Part shown: one piece after another, positions 8,475 to 16,600 of the stretch | Layout of the letters: each line of letters opens with the position of its first letter | Position numbering within the stretch: the first letter of the stretch is position 1 | Source of the DNA: Chloroflexota bacterium | GTDB taxonomy: Bacteria > Chloroflexota > Anaerolineae > Anaerolineales > Villigracilaceae | Length of the DNA stretch: 38,001 nucleotides | Assembly (NCBI GenBank): GCA_013388685.1 | Contig: JACAET010000060.1 | Location: forward strand, 1-38,001 | Direction of reading: 5' to 3' | Made by a program: the position numbers and the translations under genes | Notes under the pieces: generated by a model | Told to the model about the DNA's origin: nothing | Database searches by the model: none | What the model saw: only the letters and a program-made list of their open reading frames with translations

Positions 8475-8505
8475 ATTATATCGCCGATGCGATATGACCA
8501 AGTCT
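8475..8505 (-). promoter_or_regulatory. glmS promoter
   Basis: Read on the minus strand, TATAAT (rc of 8475-8480) is a consensus -10 with TTGGTC about 15 bases upstream as a weak -35. Transcription would start about 30 bases before the glmS ATG, leaving no room for a glmS ribozyme. The region just upstream of the chimeric mini-gene has a matching TATAAT (rc of 13337-13342). Confidence 0.6.
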
Positions 8506-8524
8506 CCTGGAAGAAAGTTAAGAA

Positions 8525-8567
8525 AAACGTCACCCCCGAAGATGAGCTCATTTCGGGGGTGACGTTT
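8525..8567 (-). terminator. Terminator of the DUF2202 gene
   Basis: A perfect 16-bp stem (8525-8540 with 8552-8567) and an 11-base loop. On the minus strand it is followed by a U-rich run (UUUUUCUUAACUUUC). It lies 10 bases after the DUF2202 stop and ahead of the glmS promoter, so it separates the two same-strand genes. Confidence 0.93.
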
Positions 8568-8576
8568 CAATTTCAA

Positions 8577-9695
8577 TTAGGGATGGTTGCCGTTTCCATT
8601 ACCGCCCGACCACAGCGGCTGCCCCGTTTCACTGCGGAACGTGTAGGTGATACCCATCGAGTCCAGGGTGACTGAGATGGCGCTGTACAGTCCCTGGTCG
8701 CCGGGGAACATCACCACAGTCACGCCTTCACCGATTTGCGGGGTGAACCCGATGGATTGGCTGAAGCGCGGGTTGCCCGTATCCACATACACTGCCTGAC
8801 CGTCGTCTGTGGTGAGGCTGATGCCCATTCCGTCATACGCTGAGATGACGCCGTGGACTGTGGTGACATTCGTGACATTCGCCTGCGGGACCCCGCTTCC
8901 TGCCTGACTTTGGGCTGACTGCCCTCCCTGACCGTTTGCGCCGTATCCGTTGCCGCCCTGATTGCCATTGCCCATTGAACCTGCCACAATGGATGCATAG
9001 ACTTCGGCGGAGAGATATTGCGGCTGATAGACTTCACCTGTCGTCTGGAGGAGCGCGCCCGTAAAGGCGTTGAGGTGGTGGTAGGAACCGTTCATCAGGT
9101 TGTTGTACACCCATTGGATGTCGGCGTTATCGGTTTGGGCGAGGCGGGTTTGCAGGTCGAGGATGTCAATCTCTTCGATCGCTGCGCCGACTTTGAGCGC
9201 GTCCGCCAGTGAGATAGAGCCTTGCGCGGTCAGTTGGTCATACAACGCCTGGAGGTTGGGGTCGGTGAATTGACCGGGAGCAAGCACCGGGTCGGTCAGA
9301 CCGTAGCGGTCCAACAGCAGTTTGACCTCGTCCATGTGCATCTGCTCGCTGGCGGCGATATTCTGGAAGGTGGGTTGTCCCCAGATTGCGTAGAGGGCGT
9401 TGTAGACGTCGCGGGCAAGCTTTTCCTCTTCACGCATGAAAAGCAGGCTGGCAGTTTCCTCGGCGCTCAGGTCGGAGGCGGGGATGCCCGTAATGCCTGC
9501 GCCGTTACCGTTCTGGTTGCCGTTCGCGTTTCCGTTGCCGCCCTTTCCGTTTCCATTCCCAGTTTGGATGGCGGTGTCGGGTGCAGCGGCGGTCTGGGCA
9601 TCGGGGGAAGCGTAGGCGTTGTAGGCGCTCGCTCCCACTGCGATCACGATGACCGCTGAAAGGATGCCGATCAAGAGGTTCTTCAGGTTTTTCAT
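8577..9695 (-). CDS. Exported DUF2202 ferritin-like protein with C-terminal beta domain
   Basis: 372 residues. A signal or anchor helix spans about 7-29, followed by a Gly/Asn-rich spacer (45-66). Residues about 75-220 match the DUF2202 ferritin-like four-helix fold: SAEETASLLFMREEEKLARD (77-96), SEQMHMDEV with Glu117 and His120, AAIEEIDILDL near 171, and a SYHHL segment near 204. The acid and histidine pattern is what a di-metal site would need. After a second Gly/Gln/Ser-rich spacer, residues about 272-360 form a small beta-rich domain, VTTVHGVISAYDG onwards, possibly an OB-like fold. I chose ATG 9695 because AAGGAG sits 7 bases before it, whereas the upstream in-frame ATG has no such site. 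The role is unproven; an extracytoplasmic metal or redox function is likely. Confidence 0.85.
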   Translation of the reverse strand: MKNLKNLLIGILSAVIVIAVGASAYNAYASPDAQTAAAPDTAIQTGNGNGKGGNGNANGNQNGNGAGITGIPASDLSAEETASLLFMREEEKLARDVYNALYAIWGQPTFQNIAASEQMHMDEVKLLLDRYGLTDPVLAPGQFTDPNLQALYDQLTAQGSISLADALKVGAAIEEIDILDLQTRLAQTDNADIQWVYNNLMNGSYHHLNAFTGALLQTTGEVYQPQYLSAEVYASIVAGSMGNGNQGGNGYGANGQGGQSAQSQAGSGVPQANVTNVTTVHGVISAYDGMGISLTTDDGQAVYVDTGNPRFSQSIGFTPQIGEGVTVVMFPGDQGLYSAISVTLDSMGITYTFRSETGQPLWSGGNGNGNHP

Positions 9696-9806
9696 TTTGT
9701 TCTCCTTGTTTTTCGGTTCACGCCTTGCGTGTTGTTTTTCTGCCGATCTCGTTCGTTTGAGATCCAATCTTTCTGACGCTCATCATACCTGCCTAGTGTA
9801 AAGAAA

Positions 9807-9824
9807 TTGTGAAGAATAGCACAA
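9807..9824. promoter_or_regulatory. Rex-like operator candidate 1
   Basis: TTGTGAAGAATAGCACAA resembles the Rex (NADH-sensing repressor) consensus TTGTGAANNNNTTCACAA: 7 of 7 on the left arm and 5 of 7 on the right. It lies between the divergent DUF2202 and cytochrome genes, about 20 bases upstream of a minus-strand TATGAT element (rc of 9782-9787). No rex gene is in the window. Confidence 0.4.
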
Positions 9825-9868
9825 GGAAATATGTGGATGATCTTTGCAGTATCTTCATAATTTCTTCC

Positions 9869-9898
9869 TTGTTTCATCAAAAGGTTTTGATAAAACAA
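9869..9898. promoter_or_regulatory. Long inverted repeat upstream of the cytochrome operon
   Basis: Two 14-base arms, 9869-9882 (TTGTTTCATCAAAA) and 9885-9898, are complementary at 13 of 14 positions across a 2-base centre. It lies 37 bases before the cytochrome b start. There is no T-run after it on the plus strand, so an operator is more likely than a terminator. Confidence 0.55.
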
Positions 9899-9907
9899 AG
9901 GTGTAGT

Positions 9908-9925
9908 TTGTGAAAATATTTACAG
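9908..9925. promoter_or_regulatory. Rex-like operator candidate 2
   Basis: TTGTGAAAATATTTACAG matches the Rex consensus 7 of 7 on the left and 5 of 7 on the right. It overlaps the start of the cytochrome b ribosome-binding site (AGGAG, 9924-9928), where bound repressor could block both elongation and initiation. It is the second such match within 120 bases. Confidence 0.4.
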
Positions 9926-9934
9926 GAGCATGCC

Positions 9935-11335
9935 ATGGACGAAAAAAATTCCCTGCCTGAACCTTCGATCTTCGAACGAATGCGAAACCGCCTCACGCCC
10001 GAAGGCATTCCCAGTGACGACCGTGGACGAATGCGCATGGTGATGGACAGCCTGATCCTGCATATCCATCCTGCCAAAGTGGAGGTCTCTTCGATGAAGT
10101 GGACGTACACCTGGGGATTGGGCGGTCTGGCGGCGTTGTTGATGATAATTCTTGGTCTGACTGGCATCGTCCTCCTCAACAACTACACGCCTGCCGTGCC
10201 GCAGGCATATCTCGACATCCTGGAGATCAATTCCAACGTCTGGTTCGGCGAACTGATCCGCAACCTGCATCACTGGAGCGCTAACCTGCTTATTGTCGTG
10301 TCGGTGCTTCATTTGATCCGCGTGTTTGTGACGGGCGCCTATCGTCCGCCGCGCGAGTTGAACTGGCTGATTGGCGTCGCCATGCTCCTGCTTGTTCTTG
10401 GTGCAAACTTCACAGGTTACCTCCTGCCATGGGATCAACTTGCCTACTGGGCGATCACGGTCGGCACCAGCATCCTCAGTTATGTGCCGCTCATCGGGCA
10501 ATGGCTCACGCGGCTTGTCCTCGGTGGACCCGAGGTGGGGGCGAACACCCTGCTCAATTTCTACTCGATGCACATCTCGTTTATCCCGCTTATCATCTTT
10601 GGGCTGATGTCCTATCACTTCTGGCGCGTCCGCAAAGACGGCGGCTTGACCGTCCCCAAATCATCCAAACAGACGGAGGACCCAAAACCTGAGCGCGTCA
10701 CCACCATCCCGCACCTTGTCCACCGTGAATTCATCTTTGCCCTCGCCTGGACAGCGGCGCTTCTGACCTTTGCCATGCTTGTCCCTGCGCCATTGGAGGG
10801 GATCGCCAACCCAGCCATGTCTCCCAACCCTGCCAAGGCGCCGTGGTATTTCATGGGATTACAGGAACTCCTGCTTCACTTCCACCCGCTGGTTGGGGCA
10901 ATTGTCATTCCTTCGCTTGTCATCATCGGCATCTTCACGCTCCCGTTTTTTGACCTCAATCCGAAAAGCGTGGGCGTGTACTTCCGTTCCCGCCGCGGGC
11001 GTTCCCTCACTCTGCTTGCCGTCGGCATCGCACTGATTGCCACACCCAGTTGGGTTCTGCTCGACGAATACGTCCTGAACTGGACGCTCTGGCTTCCGAC
11101 ATGGAACACCCTGTTCTCGAACGGGCTTATCCCGCTGGCCGTCATCCTGCTTCCGCTCCTCCTGCTCGATAGTTGGATTCAGAATTCCTTCAAGGCGGAT
11201 ACGGAGGAGCGCGTGCTTTTCATCGCCTCCTTCCTCTTCACCGCCTTCATCATCCTGACCGTCATCGGCATCTTCTTCCGTGGACCAGGCATGAGTCTCT
11301 ACTTTCCCTGGAACATGCCTATCGTCACCCACTAA
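9935..11335 (+). CDS. Cytochrome b of a Rieske/cytochrome b (bc/b6f-type) complex
   Basis: 466 residues with about eight hydrophobic spans. It is the membrane core of a complex that oxidises (mena)quinol and drives proton transfer. The four haem-b ligands appear as LHHWSANLLIVVSVLHLI (His112, His126) and YSMHISF...SYHFW (His213, His228). The second pair is 15 residues apart, as in plastid/firmicute b6, rather than 14 as in mitochondrial cytochrome b. The Qo-side loop reads PAKAPWYFMGLQE (299-311), like subunit IV of b6f, where mitochondrial forms have PEWY. The b6 and subunit IV halves are fused in one chain. AGGAG precedes ATG 9935. The Rieske gene follows after 30 bases and the cytochrome c gene after it, making a three-gene operon. 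Confidence 0.95.
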   Translation: MDEKNSLPEPSIFERMRNRLTPEGIPSDDRGRMRMVMDSLILHIHPAKVEVSSMKWTYTWGLGGLAALLMIILGLTGIVLLNNYTPAVPQAYLDILEINSNVWFGELIRNLHHWSANLLIVVSVLHLIRVFVTGAYRPPRELNWLIGVAMLLLVLGANFTGYLLPWDQLAYWAITVGTSILSYVPLIGQWLTRLVLGGPEVGANTLLNFYSMHISFIPLIIFGLMSYHFWRVRKDGGLTVPKSSKQTEDPKPERVTTIPHLVHREFIFALAWTAALLTFAMLVPAPLEGIANPAMSPNPAKAPWYFMGLQELLLHFHPLVGAIVIPSLVIIGIFTLPFFDLNPKSVGVYFRSRRGRSLTLLAVGIALIATPSWVLLDEYVLNWTLWLPTWNTLFSNGLIPLAVILLPLLLLDSWIQNSFKADTEERVLFIASFLFTAFIILTVIGIFFRGPGMSLYFPWNMPIVTH

Positions 11336-11365
11336 TTCCCCATCACGACGTACTGGAAACCAACC

Positions 11366-11857
11366 ATGACCGACACCCCTGCCTCCACCCCCCTCTCCCG
11401 CCGCGACTTCCTCAAAGCCGCGTGGATGTTCCTTGGCGGGATCGCCGCACTCGAAACCGCCGGCATATTCATTGCCTACCTCCAGCCGCGGCTGGCTGAA
11501 GGCGAATTCGGCTCCGTCATCGTCCCCGGTAAAGTGGACGACTTTCCGCCCAACTCCGTGACCCACATCCCCAACGGACGTTTCTACATTGTCCGCACCG
11601 GCGACGGCGGCTTCCTCGCCGTCTACCACCGCTGCACGCATCTCGGCTGTACCGTCCCGTGGGACCAGACCGCCCAGAAATTCATCTGTCCTTGCCACAA
11701 CTCACAATTTGACCGCCAGGGCGTCGTCGAGAATTCCCCCGCCCCGCGTCCGCTCGACCTGTTTGCCCTCACCATCGAAGACGGCGAACTCAAAGTGGAC
11801 ACCGGTACCATCATTCAACGTCAAACCTTCGAAACTGCGCAGGTGGTGTATCCATGA
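11366..11857 (+). CDS. Rieske [2Fe-2S] iron-sulfur protein
   Basis: 163 residues. It takes one electron from quinol at the Qo site and passes it to cytochrome c. The N-terminus has a twin-arginine motif SRRDFLKA (11-18) and a hydrophobic anchor (about 20-38), so it is folded first, exported by Tat and kept membrane-bound. The cluster motifs are complete: CTHLGC (90-95) and CPCHNSQFD (108-116). The ligands are therefore Cys90, His92, Cys108 and His111, with Cys95 and Cys110 free for the usual disulfide. The stop codon overlaps the next start as ATGA (11854-11857), so the cytochrome c gene is translationally coupled to it. Confidence 0.95.
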   Translation: MTDTPASTPLSRRDFLKAAWMFLGGIAALETAGIFIAYLQPRLAEGEFGSVIVPGKVDDFPPNSVTHIPNGRFYIVRTGDGGFLAVYHRCTHLGCTVPWDQTAQKFICPCHNSQFDRQGVVENSPAPRPLDLFALTIEDGELKVDTGTIIQRQTFETAQVVYP

Positions 11858-13110
11858 AACCAAAATCCTACCTCATCGAATCCCTCATCGGCTTGGGCGC
11901 ACTGCTCGTCGTCGTCTCCGCCCTCGGCTATTACATCCTCAACGAACCGGCCCGCATCCTAAACGCCCAAAGAGACGTTATCGCTGCCCAACTCGATGAC
12001 GCCATGACCCTGTACGCCGAAAACTGTTCCGTATGTCACGGCTTGAACGGTGAAGGCATCGGCGCCACCCCTCCCCTCGACAGCGCCGTCCTGCGCACCA
12101 TGCCCTACGATGAAATCTACAAAACCATCTCGCGTGGACGTTACCAAACCGCCATGCCTGCCTGGGCAATTGAAGACGGCGGTCCGCTCAGCGACTACCA
12201 GATCAACGAATTGGTGACGCTGATTCTCTACGGAGATTGGACCGAGACTGGAAACCGCACTATCAACCTCGGCTTTGCTCCGCTCATCCCGTTCACCACC
12301 GAACCTGATCCTGTGTTGCTCGCTGAAATAGCGAATCTCCCCGATGGCTCCACCCTTCAAACCGCTGTTCAACTTTTTGCCGCCCATTGCGTTGCCTGTC
12401 ACGGGGCGGATGGACTTGGCACCGCCATTGCCCCTGCTTTGAACGATCCTGCTGTCCGCCAAAAAACCGCTGAGGACATCTCCCGCATCATCACCTACGG
12501 GAATACTGGCACCCTCATGGCTGGCTGGAACAACGTTCTGGCGACCGATGAAATCAACGCCCTTACCTCCCTCATCGAGCGTTGGGATGAAATTCCTCTT
12601 GGGACGATTCCCGCTCCAAACGTCCCCATCCCGGTTACGGAGGAAAGTCTGGCGCTTGGCGGTCAACTCTTTGCCGCCAACTGCGCTCGCTGTCACGGAC
12701 CGGAAGGGCAGGGAACGCCGCGCGCGCCCTCCCTCAACGTCAAATCCTTTCTCACCCAAACCAGCGACCAAGCCATTCAACAGATCATCACACTGGGGGT
12801 TCCTGGCACCGCCATGCCCAGTTGGGGCGACCGCATGTCGGATGCAGAGATTCAAGCCATCGTTGGCTTCATTCGCCAATGGGAGCCTACCGCGCCCGAA
12901 GTTGCGGTACTCACTCGTCCTGGCGGGGGAGGTCCCCCCTGGTTGAGAAATGACACAACCAATGTGAATCCGCTTCCTTCAACAAATCGTCCTGTTCAAC
13001 CGACAGAGCAAATCACCTCCCTCCTGGATTGGCGCATCCTGATCCTGATTGGCGCGGTTCTTTCCCTTGCCTTCGCCTTGATTGCCGCAGGCACATTCTC
13101 TCTTCGATGA
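11854..13110 (+). CDS. Membrane-bound triheme cytochrome c
   Basis: 418 residues. An N-terminal membrane anchor (about 7-29) and a C-terminal span (about 392-413) bracket three class-I cytochrome c domains. The haem attachment sites are CSVCH (58-62), CVACH (179-183) and CARCH (277-281). Likely axial methionines are Met101 and Met321 (both in TAMP) and Met222 (TLM). The three domains are spaced about 100-120 residues apart and look like tandem duplicates. In place of a single-haem cytochrome c1/f, this chain would carry electrons from the Rieske protein towards an oxidase or another acceptor. Its start overlaps the Rieske stop by four bases. No cytochrome c maturation genes are in the window. 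Confidence 0.95.
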   Translation: MKPKSYLIESLIGLGALLVVVSALGYYILNEPARILNAQRDVIAAQLDDAMTLYAENCSVCHGLNGEGIGATPPLDSAVLRTMPYDEIYKTISRGRYQTAMPAWAIEDGGPLSDYQINELVTLILYGDWTETGNRTINLGFAPLIPFTTEPDPVLLAEIANLPDGSTLQTAVQLFAAHCVACHGADGLGTAIAPALNDPAVRQKTAEDISRIITYGNTGTLMAGWNNVLATDEINALTSLIERWDEIPLGTIPAPNVPIPVTEESLALGGQLFAANCARCHGPEGQGTPRAPSLNVKSFLTQTSDQAIQQIITLGVPGTAMPSWGDRMSDAEIQAIVGFIRQWEPTAPEVAVLTRPGGGGPPWLRNDTTNVNPLPSTNRPVQPTEQITSLLDWRILILIGAVLSLAFALIAAGTFSLR

Positions 13111-13114
13111 AACA

Positions 13115-13140
13115 GGGAGGTGGATTAAGGTCCACCTCCC
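13115..13140. terminator. Hairpin after the cytochrome operon
   Basis: GGGAGGTGGA (13115-13124) and its exact complement (13131-13140) form a 10-bp GC-rich stem with a 6-base loop, five bases after the cytochrome c stop. There is no plus-strand T-run. The minus strand has only a short TGTTT, so it may also serve the facing mini-gene. Confidence 0.6.
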
Positions 13141-13141
13141 G

Positions 13142-13300
13142 TCAAGAACCTGCATCCCACGGCGCGACGCCGCGTCCGCGCCCGCCTCGCAGCGACCCGA
13201 TAACGGCTTCCGCCAAATCAGGCAGAATCTCCGCCGCCGCGATCAGTATGGGTCCGAGCGCTTCTTCTTTGTTCGTCACATAACCGAAAATTCCGCACAT
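13142..13300 (-). CDS. Chimeric 52-residue mini-gene: glmS start fused to a DUF1786 tail
   Basis: Residues 1-24 (MCGIFGYVTNKEEALGPILI then AAAE) copy the GlmS N-terminus with a few substitutions. Residues 24-49 (EILPDLAEAVIGSLRGGRG onwards, ending VAPWD) copy the C-terminus of the DUF1786 protein encoded at 17778-18974, also with a few changes. The frame is intact across the joint and ends at TGA. The 5' context is also like glmS: AGGAG 11 bases before ATG and TATAAT (rc of 13337-13342) further up. The joint falls in AAAE (GCGGCGGCGGAG), which both parents share, so microhomology recombination is the likely origin. It lacks every catalytic part beyond Cys2. It could be a remnant or an expressed micropeptide; the source of the glmS part may be another copy elsewhere, because it is not identical to the local gene. 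Confidence 0.6.
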   Translation of the reverse strand: MCGIFGYVTNKEEALGPILIAAAEILPDLAEAVIGSLRGGRGRGVAPWDAGS

Positions 13301-13630
13301 GGAATGTTGTTTCTCCTGAAATGGATTTGCAGGACGATTATATCTTTGTTGCGTCTCTCGTATGAGCGGAAAACGGCCTCATCTGCTGTTTATGGCGCTA
13401 TGACAAATGTCGCAATTTTTCATGACATTCGTTACTATTGTTATCGTTTTCCACTTTGCTATACAAAAATTAAAACTCGATTTCGAACGCGAGTGATTTC
13501 GGGCGGCGAAGACCCCGTTGCCTGATATGGTCGCTTTCCCGCGATGGGATGGGCAACGGGCGAGCCAATAGCGAAACCGGCCGGTAGTGGCCGGTTATTT
13601 GTTTAAGACATTGTCCTTGGGAGGGACGAA
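13301..13630. other. Intergenic region: mini-gene promoter on the left, structured leader on the right
   Basis: About 330 bases without a protein gene. The left part (13301-13345) is the glmS-like upstream region of the mini-gene, including TATAAT on the minus strand. Bases 13346-13470 are relatively AT-rich and hold no motif I can name, although they must contain the promoter of the surface-protein gene. The right part carries the nested hairpins and terminator-like stem described separately. Confidence 0.5.
13475..13600 (+). ncRNA. Structured leader RNA of the surface-protein gene, class unknown
   Basis: Several helices line up ahead of the ATG at 13631: ACTCG/CGAGT (13475-13479 with 13490-13494), a perfect 9-bp helix CCCGTTGCC/GGCAACGGG (13514-13522 with 13552-13560) enclosing TCGC/GCGA (13531-13534 with 13541-13544), and a terminator-like stem AACCGGCC/GGCCGGTT (13575-13582 with 13589-13596) followed by ATTTGTTT. 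A possible closing helix TTTCG/CGAAA (13497-13501 with 13572-13576) would compete with the terminator stem for 13575-13576. This is the layout of a cis-regulatory leader or a short terminated RNA. I compared it from memory with c-di-GMP-I, ydaO, THF, ZTP and fluoride consensus features and found no match. Confidence 0.45.
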
Positions 13631-16600
13631 ATGAACACAAAATTCCTTGACAACTTCATGCGGGTGGTTATTGCTCTGGCGTTCGCGCTGGGGATGGTGG
13701 GAGCGCCGGCGGCCGTTGTTCAGGCAGAGGGCGGGAACCCTGTCTTTGGCGTCCGCTGGCCGCACTTTCAAATAATCGAAGGTTGGGGCTGGACGCCTGG
13801 CGCAACAGTGATAATTGAGGTTTACTCCCCATCATACGCACCGTTGCCGGTTTATACAGGCAGCGCAACGGTCGAACCTTTTTGGTGGGATCCTAACAAT
13901 ACAAATTTTCAACATCGAATAGAAGGATATTATCCCAAAGTAGGGGATAGAGTGGTTGTCTCTGACGGTGTTACAACCAAAGAGCACATTATCAAACTGA
14001 TAGCGATTATTGGCATTGACCCTGTCGGAGATCTTGTTTACGGCATTGCAGACCCTGGTGAACGTGTGACGGTGTGGACCTATAATAACAGTCCAATGTT
14101 CACTCGATATGCTTATGCCGACGCTAATGGCAACTGGGTTGTAAACTATTCAATCCCCGGAGAGCAAGACGATGAACAAGACATCGTTGATATTCGCTAT
14201 GGACAGGCAAACGAGGCGTGGGTCAATGATGAAGATGGGGATGGCACGAACGTTGCCTTTGGATTCAATCACCGCTTCTCTGTGCAAATGTGGTCACACG
14301 AGGTCAACGGTGAGAGCTGGATAATTGGCGCTTCTGTCATGTTGACCATTGATGACCCAACCACAACTCAATTGCCCGACTATACCAAAACACAGACAGT
14401 GAACGCTCTCAATGGCTCGGTGCAGTTCCGATTGTGGGAAGACGGTTTCACCCTGCAGCCCGGTATGATCGTGACTATGACGGACGGCGTTATCACAAAA
14501 ACACATGTGGCGACAAACCTGACCGTCACAAATGTAGATCCCAACACCGATACCGTATCCGGGCATGGGAATCCAAACCAGGATGTTTGGGTGGATGTGT
14601 GGTGTGACGGAGACTGCCCTTCGCGGCATATCGTTGCCGATGCGAATGGGGACTGGCTGGCCGATTTTTCCGTCCCGGGCGACGAAAATTGGGAAAACAA
14701 CACCTATGATATTCAATATGGTAGCCGTGGTGAGGTCCGCCAATGTGATGACGACTGGGATTGCACACAATATGGCTGGAATGCTCCACCTTGGCCCGTC
14801 TGGGTGGCGCCAGATTCGGTTCCATTCGTCGTGGGAGTGGGATGGGGGGATGTGAATTTGAAGCGCCCTGACTATGAGCAGACGACAATGATCATCGCAA
14901 ATCTCTTGTGGGAGCCCCTTTTTCGTGTCTCTGAAGACGGCGCCCTCATCAAAGCAATGGTTCAGGATTATTCCGTCTCAGCGGATGAACGTGTATATAC
15001 CTTTACCCTGCGCGACGATGCATACTGGTCGGATGAGGTTCCCGTAACTGCCCAGCACTTTGTGGATGGTTTCCTGCGCCTGCTCCATCCTGATACTGCT
15101 ACGGACTATCGTTTTTTCTTGTATCCAATCGTCGGTGCAGCGACCTATGCTAATAATCCAGGTACGGATCCGTCTACGGTTGGGCTGGCAGCATTGAATG
15201 AGCATACGCTTCAAATCACTCTGATCAAGCCAACCTCCTATTTTTTGCAGACTCTGGCCTTTCCCGGTATGTTTCCAGTCCGAGCGGATTTGATTGACCG
15301 CTATGGAGATACGTGGGTTGAACCTGGCAAACTGGCCGGGAACGGCCCCTATCGCCTGGTCGAGCGTGATCCATCTCATATCCTGGTGGAAAAAAATCCC
15401 TACTTCCATAACGCCGATCAGATCATGCTCGAGCAGATCGGTTTTGCGGTCATTTCCGATGAAGAAGAACTGCTGGCAGCCTATCGCCGCGGCGAGGTGG
15501 ATGCCATGTTAGGAATTCCGAATTCGGCCCTAAACGATCCGTCCCTGGATCCAGATCGCGTGGACTTCAATACGCCAGGGGTACAATATATAAGCCTCAA
15601 CATTGCTCAACCGCCCACTGACAATTTGCTGGTTCGCAAAGCATTAGCCTCTGCCATTAACCGGCAATCCATTCTGACATTGGGTCCCTATGGGTTGCAG
15701 GAGGCGACGGGGATTATTCCGCCTGCCCTGCCCGGCTATCAGGGCGATTCTGTTGGGTATCCATTCAATCCAAGCCTCGCACAAGATTTGCTGGCCCAGG
15801 CTGGATATCCGGGCGGCGCAGGTTTTCCCGAAATCGTGCTGTACAGCAGACGATACAATGCGATCATAGAGACGGTTGCGGAACAATGGCGTACTGTGTT
15901 GAATATTCCGGTTCATGTTGTGTATAGGTCAGATCTTTATGGATATATTCGAGATGTATGTCAAGTTAACCCGGCAGATTGCTCTCTCAATGGATACCGC
16001 ATGGGATGGCTGATTGATTATTTTGACGCTTACAATATCCTGGGCGATATGCTTGTTGGCAATGATGTGCTTGGCGGTTTTGGTCCGATTGGCTGGCATA
16101 ATCCGCGTTACAACGAATTGTTGGAGCTCAGCCTGGCCGAATCGGACCCAGCACAGCGCATTCTCTACTATCAGGAGGCTGAGACGATTATTGTCGAAGA
16201 GGATGCTGCGGTTATTCCCCTCATCTACACCAAGGGTATTGGGCTAGTCAAAGCGGGCTTCACCACCGATGACCGAGGCCTTTTCCCATATTTTGATCTT
16301 TGGGGCAATGTGGATACCGATGGCGACGGCCGGCACGACTTGCTCGATCCCTGCCCCGGCGATGCAAACAATACCTGTGATCCAAACGGCTCTGCGGCCT
16401 CCATCATTGGCGCGAGCGGCGGCGCCCTTGCAACCGAAAATGACAGAGTTGAAATAATGGTGCCGGCGAATGCCTTGCAAGGAAATACAGTCATCTCCGT
16501 CACCGATATGGGCGGTGGGTATGAGGTTGCCACCTATCAGGGTACGATGAATGTTTTCCAGAGTTACAGCATTCAACCGCACGACACACGCTTCGATCAG

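Noticed and set aside
8439..8576. glmS ribozyme in the glmS leader
   Set aside because: The leader predicted from the TATAAT element is only about 30 bases; the space upstream is taken by the DUF2202 terminator, and no ribozyme core is seen.
13475..13600. Known c-di-GMP, THF, ZTP, fluoride or ydaO riboswitch
   Set aside because: None of the conserved core strings I know for these classes is present; kept as an unclassified structured leader.
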